Assembly: GCA_029204225.1 (NCBI GenBank)
Contig: MU835346.1
Span: 1 to 39,846 of the forward strand
Direction: 5' to 3'
DNA length: 39,846 nt
Source: Diphasiastrum complanatum
Lineage: Eukaryota; Streptophyta; Lycopodiopsida; Lycopodiales; Lycopodiaceae
Of the stretch, positions 11,543 to 22,079 are shown in pieces; position 1 is the stretch's first letter; each line of letters opens with the position of its first letter. The translations under genes and the position numbers were made by a program. Below the pieces are notes generated by a model, which ran no database searches, was not told where the DNA came from, and saw only the letters and a program-made list of their open reading frames with translations.

Positions 11543-12160
11543 CTTACTAGCAAGATTCTACACACAAGATATAGATTTGTTTGGACCTGAAACTCACAAA
11601 GGTTTCTAACTTGTAGTGTTTCACTCAAATGTCGACTTCTAATCCAACAGATGGATTTGTAATCACAGTTCTATCACTCCCTCACAAGCTGGAATGAAGA
11701 TAAGATGAGATGAAAACTACACTCAAGCAAATCTTGCCAATCTTGGCTATTCTTGGACAAAAACTAACTCTATCTCTCTCATTCACTTTGATGTACTTTC
11801 AAGACCTGGTTTCCACTTTAAGAAGGTCTAAAATCAGCCTATATTAATTAGTTTTCATGAAACAAATTTAAAACTAATCAATGGCAAGTGATCTTGGTAG
11901 CTTATCCTAGGATTTGCACCAAAAATTACATCAAACTGACACCATATGAATTTTCTATGACCCAATGAATATGGGTTATTAAATGCTGGTTCAGAGATGC
12001 CCACACGTGTGAATAGTACGGATTTTTATCCTGAAAAGTTTTGGGATCAAATCCCCTCACCAAAACCTGGATACCAGCTCGCCCTTTCAATACTAGCTTT
12101 TTGCACCAAAACCTGCTAAAACTGGATTAGATTCAAACACAGATCAATGGCCTTGTACTT
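11543..12160 (-). other. untranslated leader of Element 1
   Basis: About 0.6 kb between primer site and gag ATG, with no long frame. It carries CACACGTGTG at 12002-12011, about 167 bp downstream of the LTR end. The leader of Element 3 (36421-37327) aligns over much of its length, and at the equivalent site it holds a decayed version of the palindrome. Confidence 0.75.
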
Positions 12161-12173
12161 GGCTCTGATACCA
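12161..12173 (-). promoter_or_regulatory. primer-binding site, Element 1
   Basis: Plus strand ggctctgatacca (minus strand TGGTATCAGAGCC) lies directly against the TG of the 5' LTR. It matches the plant initiator Met-tRNA 3' end. Confidence 0.93.
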
Positions 12174-12864
12174 TGTGAAAAGTACAGTACTAAGGACCAT
12201 AATTGGATCTTTGAATGATCCACAAGGTGATTGTATGCTTGTTAAACAATTTATCAGAAACTAGTCATCAGAAAACAAGATCTAGTTTAGCAGCTTGATA
12301 GGAAACAAGTAGAGACAATCAAAGCATTGATCAAATAGTCTAATCCAACTCCACACGTGTGGAAATAAGGCTGTAGTACGGCCTGTAGACAGTGTTTACA
12401 AAGTGCCAAAGCTGGGTTTCATTGGAAAAATAGAGTAATCACCATACAATGAGAGGAAACTCGAGTTTCTCCTTGAGGCTCCAAAAAGTTTCTATCTTCT
12501 CACTATGGAGAATGGAAATACATAGTAAAACACACTTCCTTTGCAAAGTTAGGTGAAAATCCAGAATGTAATAAGGAAGTAGACTCCACTTTCTTGCCCT
12601 AATGTGAAAACCCTAGCCTAGATCCAAGAGTCATGCTTGGTATGTGCATGGTAGGTACAAATCTCATCATAAATCATGGTCTAGATCCTACAAAGTAGGA
12701 ATCACTACCAAATAGACACAACCACTCCTCTTGACTCGTGGTAACCTACTTTAGGTGTGTATGTACAAGTGGCACTTTGGCCATTCAAGTAACCAACAAA
12801 CAATATTGACAAAATGTACAATATTCTACATGGCTAGATTTGCCAATGTAGGCAATTTTTCACA
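12174..12864 (-). repeat. 5' LTR of Element 1
   Basis: 691 bp and collinear with the left LTR without gaps. I count 11 substitutions, of which 7 are transversions. CACACGTGTG is at 12352-12361, the same offset as in the left copy. As the 5' LTR it would have driven transcription leftward. Confidence 0.95.
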
Positions 12865-12869
12865 CTTTA
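12865..12869. repeat. target-site duplication, right (Element 1)
   Basis: CTTTA follows the terminal CACA of the right LTR and matches 6864-6868. Confidence 0.9.
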
Positions 12870-13595
12870 TCCAACCACATTAGAGACAAACCTTCTTTAA
12901 GGCTCATGGATCTTCCTAATGCTGGTTCACATGTCAAAATAGAATAGAGAAAAACTTTATTGACATCTTGATTCATGAATCTACAAAAGATTCATCTCCA
13001 TGATCTTCCTTACTTCTTGTTTGTGCATAGAGCTCTTTAATTTACCTTGCTTGTGTTGTCATGTGTGCTTAGAGTAGACCCTCCAAAGTCACATTCCTTC
13101 TTGCTTGCTGCAAGAAGACCCACTTTGATCCCACCAATGGAACTCATCCAACTTGGATTGAAAAAAATCAACATAGTCTACAAGACTAGTCATGTTGCCT
13201 AGTTGGCCAACCATGTCACCATCAAGACAATTAATGGAACCACCATCCTTTGGGTTTCCATCACTATCAAAATTAGTGCCATTGATTTGATTACATCAAG
13301 AAAAAGTAGTCTATCTATGCTTAAAACCATATCCATTTGCATTGACGTCTTTGGAAAAGCTCACATTCATTCTTTGCTAATGTAGCCCACCTTACTTCAT
13401 ATATGAGATCATTTGAAACATTCATTCTTATGCTCACTAGAGCTTTTCTAACTCTACCCTCTTATCTTGCCAAGTCTTGCACTTGATGAGGTTTTGACTC
13501 AATCCCAAGCACAATATTCATCATATTATGTTCAATAAGAAGTGACTTCATATTTTTTCTCCAACTGAAATAATTTGAATATGTAAGCTTATCAC
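12870..13595 (-). pseudogene. old copia gag relic (host of Element 1)
   Basis: The clear part is 13391-13595. On the minus strand it reads a copia Gag N-terminal region: KLTYSNYFSWRKNMKSLLI, then NIVLGIE, and after a stop VRKALVSIRMNVSNDLIYEV. This matches the Gag pattern of the other elements (NYSIWKVR...ALH.IKMNVSNDLL). The stretch 12870-13390 continues in the right position for Gag C-terminus and beyond, but has many stops and no identifiable motif. With 6530-6863 it forms the two sides of an older minus-strand copia interrupted by Element 1. No primer site or LTR is recognisable upstream of it. Confidence 0.65.
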
Positions 13596-13610
13596 AACTT
13601 CTAAACATAA

Positions 13611-15310
13611 AACTAGAATAAGATGTTTTGAATGACTTGAGTAGATTTGAAACAACATGATTACAACTTGACCAAAAATCTAATAGAATGGTTTGAAAAA
13701 TCTCTTTCCCATCTAACTACACAATAAAAGTGTTTCAAAAAGGAATATTTTGACTCAAAATCAGATAACAATAAGCTTTAGAATGCATGATCCTAAGATC
13801 GTTATGCAAAGATTTGAATGAGTCCATGACAAACTTGATCAACCTTGAAACTAGACTGTTTTTGTGTCTATTATACTTCTTTAAAGTCACAAAAAAGAGA
13901 TCAAACAAGATCTAGAAGATTGAAATCAAACTATGTGCTCAACATCAAATCGCAACTCACAAATTCTAGAATCTTGATCAACAAATGACCAAACATTCAA
14001 AGATTGATATTCCCTCAAATAAAATGTTACAAACACATTCCATAAGTTTTATAAAAAAATCCAAACACCTATTGAATAGGTCAAATTTGATTCTCAATTA
14101 TTGATGTAAGGGGGATTGGAATCACTCCTATTGCCTGTCATGTAGTATATGCTCCCATGGGATAGTTACCATCAATCTTAAAAAAAAGTGTTAAAAGAAA
14201 CCACACCATGAATACCTCTAACGCTATTTTTGATCATTTAACACTAATCCCACTGGTTGTTTAAGATTGTTGGTAGCATCAATTTTGGGTTGGAATGGGT
14301 GTTTGCATGTTTTTGCATGATATTGTCTTGTGAAAATGCGCCCTACTACAAATTTTGACACTATGATCTCGCACGTGTGAAGCTTAGGTGGCAAACTGAT
14401 GTGGCAAGCATCTTGTTCACTTGGTCTCCCTCTGTACTGAGCCCCAACTTGGTTTCCTGTAGCCAAAATTATGATCATTTGAAATTTTGTAGTTTTGTGA
14501 GTAAACTTGGCAAAATTTGAAATTGTTTTGATTGCATGCTAGCCATTTCCCTGGTTTGTAGTACTGTGTTTGCATGGATTGGCTGCATGTCAATTCTCAG
14601 AGTGATTCTGACATCATGCAGTGGTCATACTCATGTGCTCTGACAGTTGGGTCACAAATCAATGATATTGACTGACAAATTTCGTAAAACTGAAGTTTAC
14701 GTAAAAAATTCCATGACATTTCATGACTGATGTAGTGTGCTTTGCATGGCAATTTGACATTGGGTTAGTACCATTAAGAATCGGACAATGTTTCGATTTT
14801 GTTTTTCTAACAGAAAACAGACTGAATCTCTAAGGTAGAATTTGCTGGACCTGCTGGAGGACTGATCTTTAATAGATCTAGTCTCAGTGAAGCCGGCGAA
14901 TTTGAAGACCAAAATTTAGTTGGTAAACAATGAATTTTGATGGTATATCAGGGTGTTTTCAAAAAATCTAAGCAGGGTCAAAATTCGTGGAGGTGATAGA
15001 ATGGAAGATCAATGTCGGTTATGGCTGCAAACAGACCGGCAAATTTTGATATACCTGTTTGGTCGGAAAAATGTTACTTGGATTACTTCTTTCAAAGAAA
15101 ATGCCCAAGTTGACACTTTTGTTGCTTCCCCCCAGCTTGATAGGTTGCTCAGCAGGTCATTGAGGACTTGGAAAGAAGTCTCGTGTTGTAGTGTGAAGAG
15201 AAAGAACAAGCAAGCATACACACAAGCACGTGAGTGGAAAAACAAAAAACAAGAAGCTATGTAAAAAATCTTAAAAAGTGGCAACGATGCCAATGTTGGA
15301 AGTATTTCTA
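13611..15310. other. unassigned 1.7-kb region
   Basis: There is no convincing gene. It could include the leader and LTR of the older copia whose gag lies at 13391-13595, but no primer site or LTR terminus can be placed. A near-match to the LTR palindrome (gcacgtgtg) occurs near 14371, and a short open stretch around 15018-15100 (MAANRPANFDIPVWSEKCYL) has no recognised family. GC content is somewhat higher around 14850-15050 than in neighbouring DNA. Confidence 0.4.
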
Positions 15311-15315
15311 GTTAG
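15311..15315. repeat. target-site duplication, left (Element 2)
   Basis: GTTAG precedes the left LTR and is repeated exactly at 21230-21234. Confidence 0.9.
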
Positions 15316-15929
15316 TGTTGAATTCACACGTGTGGGATGCCCTACACATGTACTTTTGATCTCCTAAGCCTAATAATACCATGAAGGTCAGACTAGCATT
15401 GATTGACAATAGGAAAGCTGATCATACAAGAAATATTACTATGTTACAAGCAAGATCCATCAACAAATAATGAAACTTAGTACAATAAATGCCTCAACTC
15501 GACTAGAGAGAGAATATGAATGTACAAAACTCGAGTAGAGAGAGAGGGCACAAAGAGCTTAGTCTCCAAATTTGCATTATACACAAATTTCATCATCTTC
15601 TCAATGAGAGTACATCACATATATATAGATCCATGGACTCTCCTCCTACTTTGAGTTGAATTGGAGTTATGAATCCACCTCTCAAGCTATCTAGACTTAT
15701 TCAAGCCACCTCAATATGTCCAATTGTGCCACCTAGTATTTTCATGCATTAAATGTGGCATGCAAAGTACAAATGGCAATTCCTATGGTAGCTCGAGTTT
15801 CTACTTCTACCTACCTTGAATATTTTATTCTAAGATGGGTCTTTACTAAGCCAAAAGAGCTCAATTCATCTTTGGCATTTTTAGGACCCCTACTTACAAC
15901 ATTAGATAGATTTTTCCAATATTTCAACA
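15316..15929 (-). repeat. 3' LTR of Element 2
   Basis: 614 bp with inverted termini TGTTGAA/TTTCAACA. CACACGTGTG lies at 15325-15334, only about 14 bp from the end that is 3' in element orientation. It contains a TATATATA stretch near 15619-15627 and two CTCG-plus-AGAGAGAG motifs (pyrimidine/CGAG on the minus strand) between about 15498 and 15548. Confidence 0.95.
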
Positions 15930-15937
15930 CTCCTCCT
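15930..15937 (-). promoter_or_regulatory. polypurine tract, Element 2
   Basis: The plus strand reads ctcctcct immediately inside the 3' LTR, so the minus strand reads AGGAGGAG followed by TGTTGAA. Confidence 0.85.
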
Positions 15938-15947
15938 AAAAAAGTAT

Positions 15948-16699
15948 CTAATGTGGATCAAGCATCGATCTTGAGATAAGACCAAGATTAGATCTACGCT
16001 TTGAGAAGGCACTTTTGCAAAGTGGCTTTGTGAGAAGATCAGCAATACATGAAGATGTGTTGACATGTTCCAAGTTGATTTCACCTCCAATGAGATTTTC
16101 CCTTACAAAATGGTGTGCCACTTCTATATGATTGCTTCGTGCATGAAAATAGGATTGTTTGCAAGAGCTTGGGCCGATATGTTGTCACACTTGATCGAGG
16201 GAAGATCATCCTCTTTGATGCACTTTAGCTCCATGATTAACCTCTTGATCCAAAGCACCTCTTTAGTTGTTCTAGTGAGTGCTTTGTACTCGGCCTCACA
16301 AGAAGATAGAGATATGGTATCTTGCTTCTTTGAAAGCCAAGACACAAGATTGCCTCCAAGAAAGATAGTATATGCATTAATGGACTTTTGATCCATCTTA
16401 TCACTTGCAAAATCGGAATCCGAATAGCCAACAATGGTTAGATCTTCATTCTTGTACAATAAACCATAATCTTGAGTAGAAGATACATATCTTAGAACTC
16501 TCTTGGCCATCTTCCAATGTTGTATCTTCGGATCTTGCATAAATTGACTCAATTTGTGCACACAGTAGCTCAAATTGGGTCTAGTGATAGTAAGCCAAAC
16601 TAAGGAGCCTATAAGACTCCTATAAAGTGTGATGTCCTCAAAGGATCTTTCATCACCTTTAATAGGATCTTTTACATGTTGCTCCATGGGAGTATCTAT
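15948..16699 (-). pseudogene. Element 2 RNase H region
   Basis: It follows RT with LYRSLIGSLVWLTITRPNLS and CVHKLSQFMQDPKIQHWKMA, then the RNase H landmarks GYSDSDFASDK, LSSCEAEYKALT and KCDNISAQALANNPIF. A one-base loss near 16135 throws the frame off. The family continuation (HIEVAHHFVREN, then DLLTKPL) follows in the next frame and ends with TAG at 15948-15950, before the purine tract. This differs from Element 1, where the frame reads into the LTR. Confidence 0.88.
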
Positions 16700-17646
16700 G
16701 CCTTTACAATTTTGCATATTGAATTTTCTCAACGTTAGAAAAGACATATCTAGATTGACAAATAAAAGCATATTCTTCATGAAAATCAATCTCAAGGCCT
16801 AAAATGTAATGGATCTCTCCTAGATCTTGCATTTTAAATTCTCCTCCTAATGCATCCTTAGTTTCTTGAACTAGCATCAAACAACTTTAAGTACATAGAA
16901 AGATCATAGTCACTAAGCACAAATTCTAATGAAAGTAGAAAGATGTTGAGTCTTGAATACCATGATCTAGGTGCTTGCTTCAAGCCATAAAGACTTCTAA
17001 ATAGCAAACACACCTTAGATTTATCCTTGATAAATCCTTGAGGTTGTTCCATGTATATCTCCTCCTCAAGATAGCCATTCAAAAAAGCATTGTAGACATC
17101 AAGTTGATACAATTTCCACTTAAAAAATAAGGCAAGAGAGATTATGATTCTTATTGTCACCATCTTGCTACAGGAGCACATGTTTCTTCATAGTGAAGGC
17201 CATATATTTGTGCAAAGCCTTTAGCACATAATCTTGCTTTGTACTTGTTGATGGAGCCATCATGATTGTACTTGATCTTGAACACCCACTTGCACAATGA
17301 TGTGCATGTTAGGTGGTGGATCCACTAGCTCCCATGTGTGGTTGGTGACCAAGGCATCATATTCAATCTTCATGGCCTCATACCACTCCTTGGTATTGAG
17401 GGCCTCTTGGACATCTTTGGGCTCCTCATGAGAAACAAAATAAGCATAAGTGGAATCAAGATCCACTTGTTTTCCTTTGTCATCATAAGTGAGCCTCTTA
17501 GGCTCGGATCTCTCCCTCATGGATCTTCTAGGAGTGAAAATTCGAGGACTTCCATCTTCAAATCTCGACCCCTCCATATGTTGATTGTCTTCAATAACAA
17601 AAGGTGTTAGATTTTGAGGTTGCTTGATCTCGGCCCCTACAAGATT
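16700..17646 (-). pseudogene. Element 2 linker and reverse transcriptase lacking YVDD
   Basis: After the TAA at 17647-17649 the integrase-RT linker continues (RIFTPRRSMRERSEPKRLTY), then NTKEWYEAMKIEYDALVTNH, which leads into RT. A frameshift near 17295 precedes [10 protein letters not shown], and a one-base loss near 17166 precedes [39 protein letters not shown] and SLYGLKQAPRSWY are intact. After SMYLKLFDA the sequence jumps directly to a QETKDALGGEFK segment. Compared with Element 1, about 20 codons containing the YVDD catalytic loop are missing (junction near 16865-16875). Without those aspartates the enzyme cannot polymerise. Confidence 0.88.
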
Positions 17647-19860
17647 TTACTTTTCTTCTTCATGAAAAATTACATCTCTACTATCAATTACTTTAGAAGT
17701 AGAGAGCATGTAGATTCGATAGGCTTTCTTGGTGGATGAATACCCAACCATTACTCCTTTGCTTGCACAAGGATCATCCTTCTTTCTTGTTTCCAAGGGA
17801 ATATGGACAAAGCATATGCATCCAAATACTCTAAGGTGATCAACCTTAGGTTTCTTCAAATAAAGTTCTTCATATGGTGACTTCCCTTCAAGTGCAACAT
17901 GAGGGAGTCGATTGCAAAGATAGTTTGAACAATTGATGGCCTCACCCCAAAAGTCTTTTGGCAAGGATGCCTCAATTCTCATGGTTTTGGCACATTCACA
18001 CAAGGTTCTATTCTTTCTTTCAGTCACCCCATTTTGAGATGGTGTACATGCACAAGAAAACTCCCTTTTAATGCCTTCAAGCTCACAATAATCATGAAAT
18101 TTATTGGAAGTGTACTCACCACCTCCATCACTTCTAAGAATCTTGATTTTGAATGAAAATTGCTTTTCAACTAGAGCTTTGAACTTTAGGAAATAGTCAA
18201 ACACCATAGACTTTGAAGCTAGAATATATAACCATGTAAATCTTGTGAAATTATCAATGAAAGCTACAAAGCAAGTAGCACCACCTTTGCTCTTTGAAGA
18301 TGAAAAGTGCACATCTGAGTGTATGAGCTCTAATGGATGTGTAGTCTTGATAGATGATTTTGAAAAAGGCTTCTTATGAGACTTGGATATGGCACAAGCC
18401 TCACATGGCTTGAAATTCTTGGAGATAAGATTAGGCAGGCCAATAGCTTTGGCTTTTTTGACCATGGAAATCATAGAATTATAGTTAGGATGCCCCAACC
18501 TTCTATGCCATAGTTCCTCCAAAGAAATATGAGAAGCAAAAGCACCAACACAAGAGTTAGCATACTCTTTGGGATCAAGCTTGTAGATTCCACCATATCT
18601 AGACCCAAATGCAAGGATCTCATCATGCTTCTTGATTGTACATGTATCAACATTGAAATTCACATCTAGTCCACTATCAAACAATTTCCCAACACTAATA
18701 ATATTTTTTGTTAACTTAGGAACAAAAAGTACTTTAGACAGAGAAAGAACTTTTGATGATGAAAGCTTTAAGGGAATGGTCCCTATGCCTTCAATAGTAC
18801 ACTCATGATCATTTGTTGTGTAGATGGACTTCTTGGCTCCTTCATAAGGTGTCATGGATGAAAAAGAATGCTTGGAGCTACACATATGTGAGGAAGATCC
18901 ACTGTCGATGTACCACGAACCATCCTTCTTGAAAGGTGATGAAGAAAAACTCGAGACCATAAGAGATCCCTCTCCATCACTTGCATGAGCATCCTCCTTC
19001 TCTTCATTGGAAATGTTGGCTTGCTTGAATTGATTCTTCTTCTTGAAGCAATTGGTGGCATAATGCCCCTTCTTGCCACAAAAGAAACACTTGATGTTTT
19101 TCTTCTTCTTCTTGGATGTGAAAGCTTGAGAGAACTCATCCTCTTCTCCTTTCTCCTTGGAAATAAGATTGTTCTTGCTTGAAGAGGGTTGGTGTTGATT
19201 CTTACTTCTTGACTTGTGCTTGTCTTTGGTAAAGAGAGCTTTACCATCAATGTTGAGAGACAGTCTTTCCATTTTCAAGAGTTTATACTCTTGTCTTGAT
19301 TCTTCAGAAATGAGCACACTTTGGAGTGCTTCCAAACTTGGTAGCTCCTCCTTAGTGGCATAACTCTGAACAAGGTTGTCATATTCCTCCTTTAACCCAT
19401 TAAGTATGACTTGAACAAGTTCATTTTGGTTGATGGAGTCTCCTATGCATGACAATTCTCTATGGAGGTCTTTAACTCTCATTACATAAGCTGAAGCACA
19501 TTCATCACTCCTCTGTACACTTTGAAAAATTTGGTTTCTTAGTGTTAGAAGTCTAGAAGTATTCTTTGCCTCATAGATGGACTTGAGAGTATCCCAACCA
19601 TCTTTGGCATTAGTACAGGCACCAATTTCTCTTAAGATGTCATTTGAGACATTCATTTTAATATAATGCAGAGCCATCCTAGCTCTCTTTTTGTACTTTG
19701 GAATTTCTTGAGGAATTTGTGGTTCTTCTTCAATTCCAAGTACGGTATCCATCACATCTTGTAGAAGTAAGACAGATTCTATCCTAACCTTCCAAATTGA
19801 GTAATTGGAGGTTGACAACCTTTCACTTGCTTCTAATAGAAAGACACCCATTGAAGTCAT
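17647..19860 (-). pseudogene. Element 2 Gag, protease and integrase (one long frame)
   Basis: The frame is open upstream to 19986, but the family start is the ATG at 19860 (MTSMGVFLLEASERLSTSNY) or the ATG at 19851 (MGVF). Numbering from 19860, the CCHC knuckle is C258, C261, H266 and C271, and the protease DSG is at 319-321 (WYIDSGSSSHM). The integrase HHCC is H452, H457, C486 and C489. The catalytic triad is D516, D578 and E614, with the usual 35-residue gap between the last two. The FWGEAINCSNYLCNRLPHVA and VGYSSTKKAYRIY blocks follow. It ends at a TAA (17647-17649) inside the linker before RT. These domains look intact enough to have been functional recently. Confidence 0.93.
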
Positions 19861-20602
19861 AAAGAATGATGGAAGTAAAAAAAGATGGATGAAAAAATTG
19901 CTTATCTTCTCACTATAGGAACCAATCAAAGGCAAAAAACCAAATCCTATGTAAGACAAAGCAAAAAATTGTGAGATAGATCTCACTAGTTTGACAATCT
20001 CTCTAAAACAAGATTTGAATCATCAAAAAAGATGAAGTATGGCAAAAGTTATGGTTCTCTAAATTTCACACGTGTGAAATTCTCCAAAAAAGCCAAATTG
20101 ACTCAAATACTATCTATTTGTATGAACAATTTGCCTAGAGCCTATAAATTTTGTCTAAATCACATATAGATGAGATTGGTCAACTTTTGGATGATTTTTG
20201 TGATCATTCAGGCAATAAATGACATGTACTCATGATTTGCCACAGGTCTAGGTGCCCTACCTACGACTATTCAAAGGCTTTTAACTTTTGATTGGCTTAT
20301 GCAACTATCATGGTTCAAATTGCATCAAATTCTACACATTTCTAGCTTTCTAGTGGGCCAATTTGCATGAAATTTGGATTTAAGGTGAGAGAGAACCACC
20401 AAACTGAAAATGGGCGGATTTCACACGTGCCAGCACCTGAAATTCCATACAGTACCTGATCTGGACCATTCAAAGTGGTTTGAAGCCCTAAATCACCAGA
20501 AAACTGCAAACTAGCTAGAAAGTAGAATCTAGACAATTCCTAGCTTGAAATTTGATCAAATTTGCAAATTTTTTGATTAGATTTGCTTGTAAATCTTAGG
20601 TA
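19861..20602 (-). other. untranslated leader of Element 2
   Basis: About 0.74 kb without a recognised product. The part next to gag is open in frame with it (to 19986) but is hydrophobic and unlike the other elements' Gag starts. CACACGTGTG is at 20067-20076, and a partial copy (cacacgtgcc) lies near 20422. Confidence 0.7.
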
Positions 20603-20615
20603 GGCTCTGATACCA
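20603..20615 (-). promoter_or_regulatory. primer-binding site, Element 2
   Basis: Plus strand ggctctgatacca adjoins the TG of the 5' LTR. It is identical to the sites at 1016 and 12161. Confidence 0.93.
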
Positions 20616-21229
20616 TGTTGAATTCACACGTGTGGGATGCCCTACACATGTACTTTTGATCTCCTAAGCCCAATAATACCATAAAGATCAGACTAGCATT
20701 GATTGACAATAGGAAAGCTAATTATACAAGAAATGTTATTATGTTACAAGCAAGATCTGTCAACAAAACATGAAACTAAGTACAATAAATGTCTCAACTC
20801 GGCTAGAGAGAGAATATGAATGTACAAAACTCGAGTAGAGAGAGAGGGCACAAAGAGCTTAGTCTCCAAATTTGCATTATACACAAATTTCATCATCTTC
20901 TCAATGAGAGTACATTACATATATATAGATCCATGGACTCTCCTTCTACTTTGAGTTGAATTGGAGCTATGAATCCACCTCTCAAGCTATCTAGACTTAT
21001 TCAAGCCACCTCAATATGTCTAATTGTGCCACCTAGTATTTTCATGCATTAAATGTGGCATGCAAAGTACAAATGGCAATTCCTATGGTAGCTCAAGTTT
21101 CTACTTCTACCTACCTTGAATATTTTATTCTAAGATGGGTCTTTACTAAGCCAAAAGAGCTCAATTCATCTTTGACATTTTTAGGACCCCTACTTACAAC
21201 ATTAGATAGATTTTTCCAATATTTCAATA
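20616..21229 (-). repeat. 5' LTR of Element 2
   Basis: 614 bp, aligned without gaps to the left LTR. CACACGTGTG is at 20625-20634. The outermost dinucleotide is TA instead of CA. Confidence 0.95.
20798..20927 (-). promoter_or_regulatory. putative core promoter of Element 2 5' LTR
   Basis: On the minus strand a CTATATATATG box starts at about 20928. About 94 bases downstream come two pyrimidine-rich motifs, each ending in CGAG or a variant (plus strand ctcgagtagagagag at 20830 and ctcggctagagagag at 20798), exactly 32 bp apart. The same layout occurs in the solo LTR at 27278-28097. The transcription start is not determined. Confidence 0.5.
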
Positions 21230-21234
21230 GTTAG
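21230..21234. repeat. target-site duplication, right (Element 2)
   Basis: GTTAG, identical to 15311-15315. Confidence 0.9.
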
Positions 21235-22079
21235 GGTGGTGGCTAGATCTACTCACGGATGTAGTACAGGGATGTAGAGGATCATCCACTTCTTAAGATC
21301 TACAAGCTTCCTAACAAAATAAGAACATAAACGAAATGGAGCACTAAGGCTTCCCAACTAGTGCTCGGAAATAAATGTTATGGCTAAGGCAATACCCAAC
21401 TAGCCACTTACACAAAGTCTTGCTAAGGCTTCCCAACTAGCAAGAAGACTAATCTAAATCCTACTTAACACCCAAAGGGGATTTGGAAATAAGATCGTGG
21501 CTAATACTAAGCATAAAACCAATAAAACGCATGCCACAATATAAAAAACCGATGAAAAGGAGGCAAGAGGAGGCCCAAGCACCTTCCCTCAAGCTATGCA
21601 CCTTCCCAAAGGGACACAAATGAAATAGAGTGACAATTCTCTAAAATAGAGAGCAAGATAACTTAATCTCAAAAGCGTTGTGTACACGAGAGATACCTCT
21701 CCTCTTATAGCAGGGAGGGTCTTCCATAAGTATCCACTAACTTATGGGATTAGTTTAAAACTAGCCATTCTAAGACTTCTAAAACTTCCAACTTAGAACT
21801 TAGAACTTCAAAACGTTTCTAGCTTGGGACTTAAGATAACTTAAGAACTTAGAATCTTTCTAAGCTTAAGTTTCTTAAGTCTAAGTTCGAATCCTAAGTT
21901 TAAGTTATTTTATTATTTAAGCTTCTACCCACGGACTTACAAAATACATGCCATAGTAGAAGTTTTTTGGCCAATACTCATACGTGGGCTTACAAAACAC
22001 ATGCCACAGAGTTTTATGTTCTTTTTTATATTTGCACTGTGTTTGCACAGTTTCTAACACCAATGCAGATGACGCTGCA
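21235..22079. other. spacer with short degenerate repeats
   Basis: No gene is visible. Repeated ggcttcccaactag phrases occur near 21350-21440. A run of degenerate acttagaa/cttaag units spans about 21770-21915. An imperfect direct repeat of about 24 bp (ggacttacaaaatacatgcc, then a second copy about 52 bp later) lies at 21935-22010. It could be the decayed LTR and leader of the plus-strand copia that starts at 22080, but no primer site is present. Confidence 0.4.

Larger units (their letters stand above)
6869..12864 (-). mobile_element. Element 1: complete Ty1/copia retrotransposon
   Basis: This 5,996-bp element lies on the minus strand. It has two 691-bp LTRs, an initiator-Met-tRNA primer site next to the right LTR, a purine tract (minus strand) next to the left LTR and a perfect 5-bp target duplication CTTTA. 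The internal region encodes Gag, protease, integrase, RT and RNase H in the copia order. Three in-frame stops (TAA at 9938, 9063 and 8304) and one small deletion with a frameshift (about 9750) make this copy defective. The LTRs differ at 11 positions by eye (1.6%), so the insertion is fairly recent. It is nested in an older copia. The plus-strand Element 3 and the solo LTR at 29162 belong to the same or a closely related family. Confidence 0.95.
15316..21229 (-). mobile_element. Element 2: complete but defective Ty1/copia retrotransposon
   Basis: A 5,914-bp minus-strand copia with two gap-free 614-bp LTRs, target duplication GTTAG, an initiator-Met-tRNA primer site at 20603-20615 and a purine tract at 15930-15937. 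Gag, protease and integrase remain in one long frame, while the RT and RNase H part is broken by a stop, frameshifts and a deletion that removes the catalytic YVDD. By eye the LTRs differ at 21 positions (3.4%), 18 of them transitions, so it is older than Element 1. The terminal CA of the 5' LTR has become TA (CAATA at 21225-21229). It is dead in cis, though its RNA might once have been packaged by relatives. Confidence 0.95.

Noticed and set aside
14941-14958. Primer-site-like tggtatatcaggg with an open frame downstream
   Set aside because: There are internal mismatches, no LTR end precedes it, and the short open stretch shows no Gag motif.
15009-15293. Overlapping open frames on both strands near 15 kb
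   Set aside because: They have no conserved motif or start context, and both strands are equally open, as expected by chance.
19861-19986. 42-residue N-terminal extension of the Element 2 polyprotein
   Set aside because: The hydrophobic sequence is not shared with other Gag starts. The family-type start MTSMGVF at 19860 is preferred.
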